The notes beneath the pieces are model-generated. The model was not told the origin of the DNA and did no database searches. It worked only from the letters and a program-made list of their open reading frames with translations. A program made the position numbers and the translations under genes. 64,000 bases of DNA from CAZJRQ01 sp964548535 (GTDB taxonomy: Bacteria > Bacillota > Clostridia > Oscillospirales > Ruminococcaceae), in contig CAZJRQ010000007.1 in NCBI GenBank assembly GCA_964548535.1, forward strand, positions 22,286 through 86,285, read 5' to 3'. Each line of letters starts with the position of its first letter. Within the stretch, counting starts at the first letter, position 1. Below, piece after piece: positions 33,788-42,336 of the stretch.

Positions 33788-35305
33788 TTATTTTAACTGT
33801 TCAGATTCTGTCACAGTAATATTACCTCTAATCATACCCATCCAGCAGCTGTACCTAACAATGCCAGACTCTTTAGGCGTAAATTCTATAATGTTCTCTC
33901 CAGTAGTGAAAGAATATTCTATATCGTAATCTTTAATAAATATACGGTTGTTACATCCATTAACTGTTCCTTGAGGTGCATCAACAATCCACTTAACAGG
34001 CATTCCTGCCTCAACAGAAATGTTAGGATATCTTCCAGGCTCAAGAGTGCTTGTTACAACCTGCTGACCGTTTATAATTTTAACTTCATTTAAGTCTGTA
34101 CTGCTATTGCTAAAAAATAAATCCAGCCTGTTCCAAGAAATCAACAGCAAGAAAGACAAAATAACCGAAGCATGTTTTAGCTTTTCTTTATGTGATGGAT
34201 TGCTGAATGAAATGTTTGATACCATACCTACCGCAAAAAATACAATAATAACTGGCAGTAAAAGATTTGGCGGTAACACCCCCGATAAGCTTACGCCTTG
34301 AGATATCATAGCAAGACCTAAAACAACAACCAAAACTGCTCCGACGCTCATAACTCTTTTGGTAAACTTTTGCCCCAGTGCTGAAACAATTGTACCAAGT
34401 CCAAGCATAAGCGGTACTGTTCCAAGACTAAACAGGAACATTGAAAATGCACCTACGAATGGATTTGCAGATGCTAAAGCAATAATCTGCATTGACTGTA
34501 AAGGACCGCAAGGCATTAACCCGTTTAAAAGTCCAACAATTAACGGACTGCTGTTTTTAATTTTTTCTTGTCCGATTTTTTTAGAAAAAGCTTTTGGCAT
34601 TCGAGGCTGAAGTTTTCTAAATGACTGAAAAATCCCCAGCATATTTATTCCCATAATAACCATAAACACGCCTGCAGTAAGTTTAAGTATTCCCTGTAAA
34701 ATTGTCGAAACTCCAGCAGAAGAACCACCGCCGATAAAAAGACCTAAAAGACCTAAAATAAAACCAACAAGTGTATAAGAAATTACACGTCCCAAGTTAT
34801 AAAAAAGGGCTGCCTTAAACGCTGCAAAACTTCCTTGTTTTTCACAAGTTCCAGACTGCTTAGGAATACATTGAGAAAGATTTATTCCGCCGCACATAGC
34901 CACACAGTGAACAGAAGTAATTAATCCAATTACAAACAGCATTCCGTATCCCATTTTCGTGTCTGCTAACTGGTTTGGCACTAATAAATTCAAAATCCCA
35001 AATCGTTCCAAAATTATGTAAAAAGAAATAATAATTGTTAAAAGTCCGACCATACGTTTTGAATTTGGCTTTTTTCGCTCACCATTTTTATTAACTTTAT
35101 AATCGAGCTTTTCAATGCTATCCGCAATTTCTTTTATAGATGTTTTATCAGTTCTATATGTTATAACGACAACACCAGTGCTATAGCTCACCTGTGCTTT
35201 TTCAACACCAGACAAACGATTTAGCATTCGCTCAATTTTATTTTGACAACTTACGCATGTCATTCCGTCAATGCTCAATCGCGTTGTCCTTATGCCAGAT
35301 TCCAT
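33788..35305 (-). CDS. HMA - TauE/SafE (DsbD-like) membrane - cupredoxin fusion protein
   Basis: A 505-residue three-part protein. Residues 6-72 are an HMA domain with C17 and C20 (GMTCVSCQNK). Residues about 85-385 are a polytopic SafE/DsbD-type domain with HCVAMCGG and GLLNGLMPCGPLQ, each holding a conserved Cys. Residues about 405-505 form a cupredoxin-like domain ending YSCWMGMIRGNITV, with Cys and Met as candidate ligands. It is probably a cytoplasm-to-outside relay for copper or thiol reduction. First gene of the copper operon. Similar fusions occur in other clostridia next to copA; the transported species is not established. Confidence 0.85.
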   Translation of the reverse strand: MESGIRTTRLSIDGMTCVSCQNKIERMLNRLSGVEKAQVSYSTGVVVITYRTDKTSIKEIADSIEKLDYKVNKNGERKKPNSKRMVGLLTIIISFYIILERFGILNLLVPNQLADTKMGYGMLFVIGLITSVHCVAMCGGINLSQCIPKQSGTCEKQGSFAAFKAALFYNLGRVISYTLVGFILGLLGLFIGGGSSAGVSTILQGILKLTAGVFMVIMGINMLGIFQSFRKLQPRMPKAFSKKIGQEKIKNSSPLIVGLLNGLMPCGPLQSMQIIALASANPFVGAFSMFLFSLGTVPLMLGLGTIVSALGQKFTKRVMSVGAVLVVVLGLAMISQGVSLSGVLPPNLLLPVIIVFFAVGMVSNISFSNPSHKEKLKHASVILSFLLLISWNRLDLFFSNSSTDLNEVKIINGQQVVTSTLEPGRYPNISVEAGMPVKWIVDAPQGTVNGCNNRIFIKDYDIEYSFTTGENIIEFTPKESGIVRYSCWMGMIRGNITVTESEQLK

Positions 35306-35426
35306 ATAGCAATTCTCTCCTTTTGCTTTATTAATTCAAGTATAACCAAACGATTTGTAGAATTTGTGGAGATTTGAAAATTTATTATTTATTGTATTTA
35401 TTTTTCAAAACATTCATAGTAAAAAC

Positions 35427-35441
35427 AACTACTAAGTAGTT
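35427..35441. promoter_or_regulatory. Palindrome upstream of the copper operon
   Basis: AACTACT-A-AGTAGTT, a perfect 7-bp inverted repeat about 122 bp upstream of the first copper gene. It does not match the CopY or CsoR consensus. A possible -10 (TATACT) lies closer to the gene at about 35338-35343 but has a poor -35, as expected for an activated promoter. Candidate site for the operon's own response regulator. Confidence 0.35.
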
Positions 35442-35474
35442 ATTACATCAAACAAAAATAAAATCGTAAAAAAT

Positions 35475-35514
35475 AATGCCAAGAAATTATATGAATCTAT
35501 AATTTCTTGGCATT
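35475..35514 (-). terminator. Perfect 17-bp hairpin with T-run
   Basis: AATGCCAAGAAATTATA pairs perfectly with its complement around 6 nt; on the minus strand ATTTTTT follows. It lies downstream of the dapL terminator, so it ends either read-through or an unrecognised short transcript from 35515-35602. Confidence 0.75.
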
Positions 35515-35602
35515 AGTATCCCACCACTGGCTTTTAACTTTTAATATAAAAGGTCCATTTTTCTGTACGATTTTGCGTACTATTAATAACACAACAAAAA
35601 AA

Positions 35603-35631
35603 CAAGCGATAAAATCAAATCTTATCGCTTG
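35603..35631 (-). terminator. dapL terminator
   Basis: Minus strand: CAAGCGATAA pairs with TTATCGCTTG, followed by T7, about 10 nt after the dapL stop codon. Confidence 0.9.
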
Positions 35632-35640
35632 CTTATTTTT

Positions 35641-36846
35641 TTACTTACTAAGTAGTTTCTTAATTCTTTCCATAGCCTGTTTAGTTCTCTCGCTATCACC
35701 GAATGCAGTTAGTCTGAACCAGCCCTCGCCGTTCTTACCAAAGCCAGCACCTGGAGTACCAACAACATTAGCGTTCTCAAGCAGATAATCGAAGAATCCC
35801 CAGCTATCCATGCCATTTGGACACTTAAACCAAATATATGGTGAGTTCTTTCCGCCAGTATATTTTACTCCAAGCTCATCAAAAGTTGATGCAATCACTC
35901 TTGCATTTTCTTGATAATACTTGATGTTTTGTCTAATTTCTTTCTGTCCGTCATCAGTAAATACAGCTGCAGCTGCACACTGTACAGGATATGAAACACC
36001 ATTAAACTTCGAGCCTTGACGTCTGCCCCAAAGCTGTGCAATGCTAACCTCAGTCCCGTCGCTTGCAGTTACAACAAGCTCGTTAGGAACTACAGTATAT
36101 CCACATCTCATACCAGTGAATCCAGCAGTTTTAGATAGTGAACACATTTCAATTGCACACTTTTTAGCACCCTCAACAGCAAAAATACTTCTAGGAATAT
36201 CTTCCTCAGTAATGAATGACTCATAAGCCGCATCATAAATAATGATAGCCTTATTTTCAAGTGCATAATCAATCCACTCTTTTAGCTGAGCCTTTGTGTA
36301 AACTGAGCCAGTTGGATTATTTGGAGAACATAGATAAATCAAATCTGCATGCACATTTTTGTCAGGCAACGCAGCAAAATTATTATCCTCGTTTGAATCA
36401 GCATAAATTACTTTTCTGCCGTTCATCAAGTTTGTATCTACATATACAGGATATGCAGGGTCAGTAATAAGCACAACATTATCATTACCAAAAATATCAA
36501 CTATATTTCCGCAATCCGCTTTTGCACCGTCGTTAATTCTAATTTCGTCAGACAAAACTTCAACGCCGAAACTTTTATAATATCCAGAAACAGCCTCACG
36601 CAAGAAATCATATCCCGCACCGCTATCCTCATAACCCTTAAAAGTTTCCTTAATGCCCATTTCATCTGCGCCATTTTTCATAGCGTCGACAACGCACTTA
36701 GCGATTGGCAAAGTTACATCACCAATACCCATTCGAATCAAGTCAGCATTTGGATTTGCATTAGTATAAGCATTTATTTTTTTTGCAATGTTAATAAATA
36801 GATAGTTCTTTTCTAATTTCAAAAAGTTTTCGTTAATTGTTGGCAT
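35641..36846 (-). CDS. dapL: LL-diaminopimelate aminotransferase
   Basis: A 401-residue PLP enzyme that converts tetrahydrodipicolinate directly to LL-diaminopimelate, bypassing DapD, DapC and DapE. DapL-type features: MPTINENFLKLEKNYLFINIAKKI near the start, MGIGDVTLPI, CSPNNPTGSVYTKAQL, and the PLP lysine in MCSLSKTAGFTGMRCGY. I chose ATG 36846 with GAGGG upstream. The preceding gene encodes CarB fused to DapF, the next enzyme of the pathway (LL- to meso-diaminopimelate), so two successive steps are adjacent. A terminator-like hairpin lies just upstream of the RBS. Confidence 0.94.
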   Translation of the reverse strand: MPTINENFLKLEKNYLFINIAKKINAYTNANPNADLIRMGIGDVTLPIAKCVVDAMKNGADEMGIKETFKGYEDSGAGYDFLREAVSGYYKSFGVEVLSDEIRINDGAKADCGNIVDIFGNDNVVLITDPAYPVYVDTNLMNGRKVIYADSNEDNNFAALPDKNVHADLIYLCSPNNPTGSVYTKAQLKEWIDYALENKAIIIYDAAYESFITEEDIPRSIFAVEGAKKCAIEMCSLSKTAGFTGMRCGYTVVPNELVVTASDGTEVSIAQLWGRRQGSKFNGVSYPVQCAAAAVFTDDGQKEIRQNIKYYQENARVIASTFDELGVKYTGGKNSPYIWFKCPNGMDSWGFFDYLLENANVVGTPGAGFGKNGEGWFRLTAFGDSERTKQAMERIKKLLSK

Positions 36847-36874
36847 ATTACTAATTCCCTCTTTCAAAAAAATA

Positions 36875-36916
36875 AGGAATGCTCCAAAGGAGCATAAAGC
36901 TTTTGGGAACATTCCT
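36875..36916 (-). terminator. Hairpin between carB-dapF and dapL (terminator or attenuator)
   Basis: Minus strand: AGGAATG pairs with CATTCCT, and inside it ATGCTCC pairs with GGAGCAT; TTTTTTT follows within 4 nt of the outer stem. It ends about 10 nt before the dapL RBS and I see no promoter after it, so it probably sets the ratio of dapL to upstream transcript. Confidence 0.65.
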
Positions 36917-36938
36917 ATTAAGTTTTAGAATAATTTGA

Positions 36939-39900
36939 TTAAATAATGATATTTCCTGAGAATACTGTTACAGCGTCACCAGTTAGATAAACTGCATCGT
37001 CAGTGTATCTAATCTTCAAATCTCCGCCCTTTAGCTTAACTGTGATGTCTGTATCCTTCTCGCAATATCCGTTTAGAACAGCCGCAACTGCAGCCGCGCA
37101 AGCACCAGTTCCGCAAGCCCAAGTTTCTCCAGAACCTCTCTCCCAAACTCTCATCTTAAGAGTCTTTTTGTCAATAACCTTGATAAACTCAGCATTAACT
37201 CTTTCTGGGAAAATCGGATCATGCTCAAATGCTGTTCCGACAGTGTCAATGTCGATACCATCAACATTTTCAGTGAATACAACCGCGTGCGGATTACCCA
37301 TTGATACGCAAGTTATGTTGTAATTTTCTTCACCAATTGTAACCTCACGGTTTACAACTCTGCCGTCTGCATCAGGCTCAAGATCAACAGGGATAAGCTT
37401 TGGATCAAGTATTGCAGCACCCATATTTACTGTAGCACCGACAACCTCACCGTAATGTCTTTGAAGAGTAATCTTCATAATACCGCTTAGAGTTTCAACA
37501 GTCATCTCATCCTTGTCGACAAGACCGTTATCTCTCATAAACTTAGCAACACAACGGATACCGTTACCGCACATTTTGCCCTCAGAACCGTCAAGATTGA
37601 ACATTCTCATCTTTCCGTCAGCAACCTTTGATTTTTGAATCAAAATTACTCCGTCGCCGCCGATTCCAAAGTGACGATCAGAAAGTTTAAGTGCCAATCC
37701 CTCTGGATTATCAATTCTCTGATCAAAGCAGTTAAAGTAAATATAATCATTTCCGCAGCCCTGCATTTTTGTGAATGCAGCACACTGCTTTTCAGTTCTC
37801 ATATTATTTATATCAACAATTTCAGTACTATGCTCTGTAAATTTACTTCTGATAGAAGCCGCAATTGCGTTAGCAGTATCTATTGAAGTTAGACAAGGAA
37901 TATTTCTCTCAACAGTTTTTCTTCTAATCTTAACAGAATCTCTTGTAGGAATTCTGCCCTTTGAAGACGTTGAAATTACATAAGCAATTTTTCCGCTTTC
38001 GATTAGTGTAAGAGTATTTTCCTCAGCCTCATGAATTTTAGCAACAGCAGTTGCAGGAATTCCCTGATCGTTTAGAATTTTTGATGTACCATTTGTAGCA
38101 TAAATCTTAAATCCTAAATCATAGAACATCTTAGCTGTGTGAGCAATTTCAGCCTTGTCCGAATTACGAACAGTAATCAAAACTCCGCCCTTTTTGCCAA
38201 GCTTATAGCCAGCAGCTGTAAGTCCCTTATATAGTGACTCCTCAAGAGTAGAAGCAACAGCCAAAACCTCACCAGTAGACTTCATCTCAGGTCCTAGATG
38301 ATTATCAACGTCGATAAGCTTTTCAAATGAGAATACAGGAACCTTAACAGCAACGTAAGGTGAATTTGGATACAAACCAGTACCAAATCCCATGTCTGCA
38401 AGCTTTTCGCCAAGCATTGCTCTAGTTGCAAGGTCAACCATTGGAACACCAGTAACCTTAGAAATATAAGGAATTGTTCTTGATGAACGTGGGTTTACCT
38501 CGATAACATAAAGCTCGTCATTGTAAATCAGATACTGAATATTTACAAGACCCTTTGTATTAAGAGAAATTGCCAACCTCTTTGAACAATCAACAATTCT
38601 ATCAATCATCTTGTCAGATACATTCCAAGCTGGATATACAGCAATTGAGTCACCCGAGTGAATACCCGCTCTCTCAACGTGCTCCATAATACCAGGAATA
38701 AGAATTTCGTCACCGTCGCAAATAGCATCGATTTCAATTTCAGTACCCATTAAGTATTTATCGATAAGTACAGGATTTTCGATTCCCTGATTTAGGATAA
38801 TCTCCATGTACTCATTAATATCGTCATCATTGAATGCGATAATCATATTCTGTCCGCCAAGAACATAAGAAGGTCTCATCAAAACAGGATAGTGAATCTT
38901 ATTCGCAATCTGCAAAGCCTCTTCGGTATTCATAATAGTGAATCCCTCAGGACGCTTGATGTCAAGCTCTTCAAGAAGTGCGTCAAAACGTTCTCTGTCT
39001 TCCGCAGCGTCAATTGAATCTGGTGGTGTGCCAAGAATCTTAACGCCGTTTTCAGACAAATGCTTTGTAAGCTTAATAGCTGTCTGACCGCCGAACGCAA
39101 CTACAACACCATAAGGTTTTTCAACTCTGATAATGTTCATTACATCTTCATTAGTCAAAGGCTCAAAGTAAAGTCTGTCAGCAGTATCAAAGTCAGTTGA
39201 AACTGTTTCAGGATTGTTGTTTACAATAACAACGTCATATCCCTTTTCTTTCAAAGCCCATACGCAGTGTACTGACGCATAGTCAAACTCGATACCTTGT
39301 CCGATACGGATAGGACCAGAACCGAATACTATAACAGTTTTATTATCCGACTGCTTAGATTTAATGAACTTAGCAGCCTCATCCTCACTATCATAAGTTG
39401 AGTAGAAATATGGAGTCTGTGCTGCAAATTCAGCCGCACAAGTATCAACCATTTTATATACAGCATGACGCTTATTTTCAATAGTTTCGCCAGCGATTTT
39501 TTCGATTACAGCATCAGGATAACCCATATCCTTAGCATACTTGTAAAGCTCCTCAGAAACATTGCCCTTTTCAAGCTCACGCTCAACGTTAATCAAGTTA
39601 ACAAGCTTGTTCAAGAACCAAGTATCAATCTTTGTAATCTCATGAATTTCATCAACAGTAACTCCACGTCTTAATGCCTCGTAAATAACGAAAAGTCTTT
39701 CATCATTACAGTCGTGAATTCTATTTTTGATAATCTCATCAGAAATATTAGCCATCTTAGGTGAAATCAAACTGTCGTGACCAATTTCAGCACCACGAAC
39801 GGCTTTCATAATAGCCTGTTCAAAGCTTGTACCGATTGACATTACCTCACCAGTTGCCTTCATCTGAGTACCAAGCTCACGCTTAGCATAAACGAACTTA

Positions 39901-40994
39901 TCAAAAGGCCACTTTGGAAGCTTAACTACTACGTAGTCAATAGCAGGCTCAAAGCAAGCATAAGTCTTGCCAGTTACAGCATTCTTAATCTCGTCAAGAG
40001 TATATCCGATAGCAATCTTAGCCGCAACCTTAGCAATTGGATAACCAGTAGCCTTAGAGGCAAGTGCTGATGAACGAGATACACGAGGGTTAACCTCAAT
40101 TACAGCATATTCAAAGCTGTCAGGATTTAGAGCAAACTGACAGTTACAGCCACCCTCAACCTTCAAAGCATTAATAATCTTCAATGCAGAAGTTCTAAGC
40201 ATTTGATATTCTTTATCAGCAAGTGTAACAGTAGGAGCGATAACGATTGAGTCACCTGTATGAACACCAACAGGGTCAAAGTTTTCCATTGAGCAAACAG
40301 TAATTGCATTTCCCTTAGAGTCACGCATTACCTCAAACTCAATTTCCTTCCAGCCAGAAATACACTTCTCAACCAAAACCTGTGTGATAGGTGAAAGGTA
40401 AAGACCGTTTCTAGTAATCTCACGAAGTTCTTCTTCATTCTGAACAATTCCGCCGCCAGAACCGCCAAGTGTAAACGCAGGACGGATAATAAGCGGATAT
40501 CCAATACCCTCTTCATTAGCGAAACCTACAGCGTCTTCAACTGTATTTACAACAAGTGAAGGAATACAAGGCTGATTAATTTCCTCCATTGCGTCCTTAA
40601 ACAGCTGTCTATCCTCAGCCTTATCAATTGTTTCAGGATTAGCTCCCAAAAGTCTTACATCATATTTATCAAGGAAACCTTCCTTTGCAAGCTGCATTGA
40701 AAGTGTAAGTCCTGTTTGTCCTCCCAAAGTTGAAAGCAAACTATCAGGACGCTCCTTTTTAATAACTCTCTTTACAGTTTCAAGTGTAAGCGGCTCGATG
40801 TAAATCTTATCAGCCATAGCATTATCAGTCATAATAGTCGCAGGGTTTGAGTTAATCAAAATAACCTCAAGTCCCTCTTCTTTCAAAGCACGACAAGCCT
40901 GAGTTCCCGCATAGTCGAACTCAGCTGCCTGACCGATAACAATAGGTCCTGAACCTATTACAAGCACACGCTTTATATCTTTATTTAAAGGCAC
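36939..40994 (-). CDS. carB-dapF: Fusion of carbamoyl-phosphate synthase large subunit (CarB) and diaminopimelate epimerase (DapF)
   Basis: One uninterrupted frame of 1351 residues. Residues 1 to about 1064 are complete CarB: two ATP-grasp halves (VLVIGSGPIVIGQAAEFDYAGTQ near 10; IVFGSGPIRIGQGIEFDYASVH near 560) and an MGS-like allosteric domain ending SIDTANAIAASIRSKF. Residues from about 1065 are complete DapF (about 287 aa): TKMQGCGNDYIYFN, GIGGDGV, and the two catalytic cysteines in MCGNGIRC (about 1141) and GETWACGTGACA (about 1295). An ATG stands at the junction (37802) but has no RBS, so separate translation is unlikely. carA is 17 nt upstream and dapL follows. Confidence 0.95.
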   Translation of the reverse strand: MPLNKDIKRVLVIGSGPIVIGQAAEFDYAGTQACRALKEEGLEVILINSNPATIMTDNAMADKIYIEPLTLETVKRVIKKERPDSLLSTLGGQTGLTLSMQLAKEGFLDKYDVRLLGANPETIDKAEDRQLFKDAMEEINQPCIPSLVVNTVEDAVGFANEEGIGYPLIIRPAFTLGGSGGGIVQNEEELREITRNGLYLSPITQVLVEKCISGWKEIEFEVMRDSKGNAITVCSMENFDPVGVHTGDSIVIAPTVTLADKEYQMLRTSALKIINALKVEGGCNCQFALNPDSFEYAVIEVNPRVSRSSALASKATGYPIAKVAAKIAIGYTLDEIKNAVTGKTYACFEPAIDYVVVKLPKWPFDKFVYAKRELGTQMKATGEVMSIGTSFEQAIMKAVRGAEIGHDSLISPKMANISDEIIKNRIHDCNDERLFVIYEALRRGVTVDEIHEITKIDTWFLNKLVNLINVERELEKGNVSEELYKYAKDMGYPDAVIEKIAGETIENKRHAVYKMVDTCAAEFAAQTPYFYSTYDSEDEAAKFIKSKQSDNKTVIVFGSGPIRIGQGIEFDYASVHCVWALKEKGYDVVIVNNNPETVSTDFDTADRLYFEPLTNEDVMNIIRVEKPYGVVVAFGGQTAIKLTKHLSENGVKILGTPPDSIDAAEDRERFDALLEELDIKRPEGFTIMNTEEALQIANKIHYPVLMRPSYVLGGQNMIIAFNDDDINEYMEIILNQGIENPVLIDKYLMGTEIEIDAICDGDEILIPGIMEHVERAGIHSGDSIAVYPAWNVSDKMIDRIVDCSKRLAISLNTKGLVNIQYLIYNDELYVIEVNPRSSRTIPYISKVTGVPMVDLATRAMLGEKLADMGFGTGLYPNSPYVAVKVPVFSFEKLIDVDNHLGPEMKSTGEVLAVASTLEESLYKGLTAAGYKLGKKGGVLITVRNSDKAEIAHTAKMFYDLGFKIYATNGTSKILNDQGIPATAVAKIHEAEENTLTLIESGKIAYVISTSSKGRIPTRDSVKIRRKTVERNIPCLTSIDTANAIAASIRSKFTEHSTEIVDINNMRTEKQCAAFTKMQGCGNDYIYFNCFDQRIDNPEGLALKLSDRHFGIGGDGVILIQKSKVADGKMRMFNLDGSEGKMCGNGIRCVAKFMRDNGLVDKDEMTVETLSGIMKITLQRHYGEVVGATVNMGAAILDPKLIPVDLEPDADGRVVNREVTIGEENYNITCVSMGNPHAVVFTENVDGIDIDTVGTAFEHDPIFPERVNAEFIKVIDKKTLKMRVWERGSGETWACGTGACAAAVAAVLNGYCEKDTDITVKLKGGDLKIRYTDDAVYLTGDAVTVFSGNIII

Positions 40995-41011
40995 AAAAAT
41001 TCACTCCTAAC

Positions 41012-42085
41012 TTACTTGTTATCATCTACCATTTTCATAAATTTATCAAACAAAAAGCCTGTATCAAGCGGACCGCCGCAAGCTTCTGGATGGAACTGTA
41101 CTGAGAAAGCGTTAGCATCTTTATATGTTACACCCTCACAAGTACCATCATTTGCATTAACAAAAGAAACCTTAGCGTTTTCGCCGATTGAATCATTAAT
41201 TACTGCATAACCATGATTTTGGCTAGTAATATAAACTCTGCCAGTTTCGCAGTCAGTAGCAGGCTGATTTGCACCTCTGTGACCATACTTTAGCTTTTCA
41301 GTTTTTGCACCCTGAGATAGTGCCAAAAGCTGATGTCCCAAACAAATTCCGAAAGTAGGAATCTTCTTGTCAACAAGCTTTTTAATCTGCTCAATAACCT
41401 CAACGTTGTCAGCTGGATCTCCAGGACCGTTTGAAAGCATTAGTCCGTCAGGATCAAGCTCCAAAATTCTCTCAGCAGTAGTGAACGAAGGCACAACTGT
41501 AACTTCACAGCCACGCTTAACAAGCTCACGTCTGATATTGTCCTTAGCACCAAAGTCATAAAGACAAATCTTTCTCTTAACCTCACCCTCAGGAGCAAAC
41601 ACAGTTTCCTCACTGCAAGTAGTGTTTTTTACAGCATCAACAATCTTATAGTTCTTAAGGTCTTCAAAGCTGAAGCCTGAACCCTCAGTGACTATTTTTC
41701 CGTTCATAACGCCTGATTCTCTTACAATCTTTGTAAGCTCTCTAGTGTCAATTCCATAAAGTCCTATGATGTTTTCCTGCTTTAAAAAAGTGTCAAGATC
41801 ACCCTCACAACGAAAGTTGCTAGGCTCCTGACACCATTCTCTAACAATATAAGCTTTAACATGAGGTACTTTGCTCTCAAACTCACCAGGAATAACGCCA
41901 TAATTACCAATTAAAGGAAAAGTTTGAACAACAATCTGACCGTAATAACTAGGATCGGTCAATGTCTCAAGATAACCTGTCATAGCGGTAGTAAAAACTA
42001 TTTCACCAACAGCCTCACCAGCTGCGCCGAAGCTCTTTCCTTCGAAAATCTTACCATTTTCTAAAATAAGATATGCCTTTTGCAC
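41012..42085 (-). CDS. carA: Carbamoyl-phosphate synthase small subunit
   Basis: A 357-residue glutamine amidotransferase subunit that feeds ammonia to CarB. The N-terminal CPSase domain begins QKAYLILENGKIFEGKSFGA and contains TAMTGYLETLTDPSY. The class I GATase domain has LSNGPGDP, the nucleophile Cys near 247 in FGICLGHQLLAL, and the His-x-Glu pair in FSVQFHPEA. Start is GTG 42085 with AGGAGG 9 nt upstream. First gene of the carA/carB-dapF unit. No pyrimidine attenuator or PyrR site is seen; whether the operon serves arginine or pyrimidine synthesis is open. Confidence 0.95.
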   Translation of the reverse strand: MQKAYLILENGKIFEGKSFGAAGEAVGEIVFTTAMTGYLETLTDPSYYGQIVVQTFPLIGNYGVIPGEFESKVPHVKAYIVREWCQEPSNFRCEGDLDTFLKQENIIGLYGIDTRELTKIVRESGVMNGKIVTEGSGFSFEDLKNYKIVDAVKNTTCSEETVFAPEGEVKRKICLYDFGAKDNIRRELVKRGCEVTVVPSFTTAERILELDPDGLMLSNGPGDPADNVEVIEQIKKLVDKKIPTFGICLGHQLLALSQGAKTEKLKYGHRGANQPATDCETGRVYITSQNHGYAVINDSIGENAKVSFVNANDGTCEGVTYKDANAFSVQFHPEACGGPLDTGFLFDKFMKMVDDNK

Positions 42086-42126
42086 CTTTAAGCTCCTCCT
42101 TTTTTACGCTAAATTTTACGATATTT

Positions 42127-42155
42127 ATTATATCATATAAACTTGACTTTGTAAA
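42127..42155 (-). promoter_or_regulatory. carA promoter
   Basis: Minus strand: TTTACA, 17-bp spacer, TATAAT; start near 42120. The rest of 42156-42300 is AT-rich with no gene seen. Confidence 0.75.
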
Positions 42156-42301
42156 GTGGTTTTACAATAATATTTTCATTCTGTAAGATATGACAAAATA
42201 ATTCAAAAAACTTTATACATTTTTCAGATTATCTTTTTTACATCATACTTCCCAAAACCATTTCTTGACAACCACACTTTACCTATACCTTTATAATAAA
42301 A

Positions 42302-42329
42302 TATCCCGACAGAAAATTTCTATCGGGAT
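42302..42329 (-). terminator. Terminator of the NlpC/P60 gene
   Basis: Minus strand: ATCCCGA pairs with TCGGGAT with inner GAAA/TTTC pairing, followed by ATTTTATT; 8 nt after the stop codon. Confidence 0.75.
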
Positions 42330-42336
42330 TATGTAT

